Shown here one piece after another: positions 63,225 to 64,000 of a stretch of 64,000 nucleotides of DNA (position 1 is the stretch's first letter; every line of letters begins with the position of its first letter). The translations under genes and the position numbers were made by a program. The stretch is from positions 1-64,000 of the forward strand of contig CALARR010000059.1 in the NCBI GenBank assembly GCA_937889015.1, given 5' to 3'. The DNA comes from an uncultured Planctomycetales bacterium (lineage in GTDB: Bacteria > Planctomycetota > Planctomycetia > Pirellulales > Thermoguttaceae). The notes beneath the pieces were generated by a model that saw only the letters and a list, made by a program, of their open reading frames with translations, was not told where the DNA came from and did no database searches.

Positions 63225-63497
63225 ACGAATCTCCGAAAGTGTTTCTCGCTGCGACACTCCCTTATAATAGCTGCCGGCTGCCGCGATTGCAAACGATCGT
63301 CGCCGCACGTTTAAGGGCCATTGACAACCCTATCCATCACCTACAGAACGTGTTACGTCACATGATCGGCGAGTTCTCCCACGCCATCTCGGGAATTCAC
63401 TCCCTGCGGCCATGTCGCCCCTCGCGCCGCTGCCGCCGCACCGCAGCAAGTTCCAGACCCCTCGATTCCGCGGACTTCAACCCCCGAGGCCCAGCCC

Positions 63498-64000
63498 ATG
63501 TCTTGGTCGATTAGGAGCAAGTCGAAACACCTGCTCCACATTTCCAGGGCACGGAGGTTCTGCCTGAGTCTAACCCCCACAGTAGGGAAGCGACTGAACG
63601 TCGTCATGGGAGGCGTGGAACTGTGCACGGCGGGCTATGTCAACACACGCAGCGGATTTCCTTTTCCCTGCATCGAACTGGTTTCGGCGGGTGAGGGCCG
63701 GCTGACGCTGGATGGCAGGAGTTGCAAGCTAAGTTCCGGCACCATCTTCTCCTATGGCCCCGGCATTCCGCACGAGATACGCCACAGCGGCCATGGCAAG
63801 ATGACCAAGTTCTTCGTGGCCTTCACCGGTTCCGTGCCCGATTCCATTCTGGGAGCGAACGGGAACCCGCCGGGTTCGGTGCTCCGGGCAAGGAACATGG
63901 AAAGGGTCGTCTCCGCGTTTGAGAATCTGATCGCCAACGGTTGCGCCGAGGGGCCGCACTGCAGGGAGATATGCGCCTCATCGTTGGAGACACTGCTGTA
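63498..64000 (+). CDS. AraC-family regulator, N-terminal part (runs off the window)
   Basis: The frame from ATG 63498 is open to the window end. It reads MSWSIRSKSKHLLHISRARR, later GYVNTRSGFPFPCIELVSAG, then GEGRLTLDGRSCKLSSGTIF and SYGPGIPHEIRHSG. This is the cupin-like sugar-binding domain of an AraC-type regulator. The DNA-binding end is missing beyond 64000. GAGG lies 8 nt before the ATG. What it controls cannot be seen. Confidence 0.7.
   Translation, partial: MSWSIRSKSKHLLHISRARRFCLSLTPTVGKRLNVVMGGVELCTAGYVNTRSGFPFPCIELVSAGEGRLTLDGRSCKLSSGTIFSYGPGIPHEIRHSGHGKMTKFFVAFTGSVPDSILGANGNPPGSVLRARNMERVVSAFENLIANGCAEGPHCREICASSLETLL

Noticed and set aside
1..64000. rRNA, tRNA or CRISPR genes
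   Set aside because: No cloverleaf-like, rRNA-like or spacer-repeat pattern was recognised by eye; a covariance-model search was not possible.

Overview
The window looks like chromosomal DNA of a high-GC planctomycete, most likely in or near the Pirellulales. This is inferred from gene content; no rRNA or tRNA is present. The signs are many secreted sulfatase, heparinase, beta-helix and Gfo/Idh/MocA proteins, several Tat-type signals, XylR-type AraC regulators, an exosortase with an EpsI-like partner, FG-GAP and bacterial Ig-like proteins, and many dispersed palindromic repeats between genes.

Layout. (1) 176-6064: two XylR-like regulators bracket a sodium/solute symporter and a class III aminotransferase. 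(2) 6365-20062, all minus strand: heparinase-like protein, C69 dipeptidase, sulfatase, URO-D-family protein, 901-aa beta-helix protein, FAD monooxygenase, secreted fumarylacetoacetate-hydrolase-like protein, PaaI thioesterase and ChaN-like protein. (3) 20244-27114, plus strand: FG-GAP protein, GH28 polygalacturonase, LamG-like secreted protein and GH51 arabinofuranosidase, a pectin/arabinan-directed set. (4) 23824-24287 and 27115-30590: repeat-rich, gene-damaged DNA with a MITE-like element, a palindrome tract, heptamer arrays, a sulfotransferase-like gene stump, and a 5'-truncated RHS gene with a lipoprotein behind it. (5) 30591-34025: Gfo/Idh/MocA oxidoreductase, NlpC/P60-like secreted protein and GNAT acetyltransferase. 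(6) 34439-43845: a tight three-gene operon of a giant membrane-anchored Ig-like protein, a SrfC-like P-loop protein and a SrfB-like actin/Hsp70-fold protein. This is the most unusual system here. (7) 43991-53497, minus strand: Tat-exported flavoprotein, thioredoxin-like [2Fe-2S] ferredoxin, GH106-like rhamnosidase, a 1138-aa secreted protein and a Gfo/Idh/MocA oxidoreductase. (8) 53825-56243: hddC-gmhB-hddA, three of the four steps to GDP-D-glycero-D-manno-heptose, joined by ATGA overlaps. (9) 56732-60774: sugar-binding lipoprotein, LacI regulator with a visible promoter and operator, SGNH hydrolase and a trailing fragment. (10) 60803-63224: exosortase module with a membrane protein carrying a transposase-like helix-turn-helix. 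(11) 63498-end: partial AraC regulator.

Read together, most of the window serves uptake, cutting and remodelling of acidic or pectin-like glycans (sulfatase, GH28, GH51, GH106-like, heparinase-like, sugar-responsive regulators) and building the cell's own surface (heptose nucleotide, exosortase, Ig-like giant protein). Three families of short dispersed repeats occur between genes: a 62-nt palindrome (2 copies), a ~105-nt element (3 copies, each just upstream of a reading frame in the same orientation), and short hairpins.
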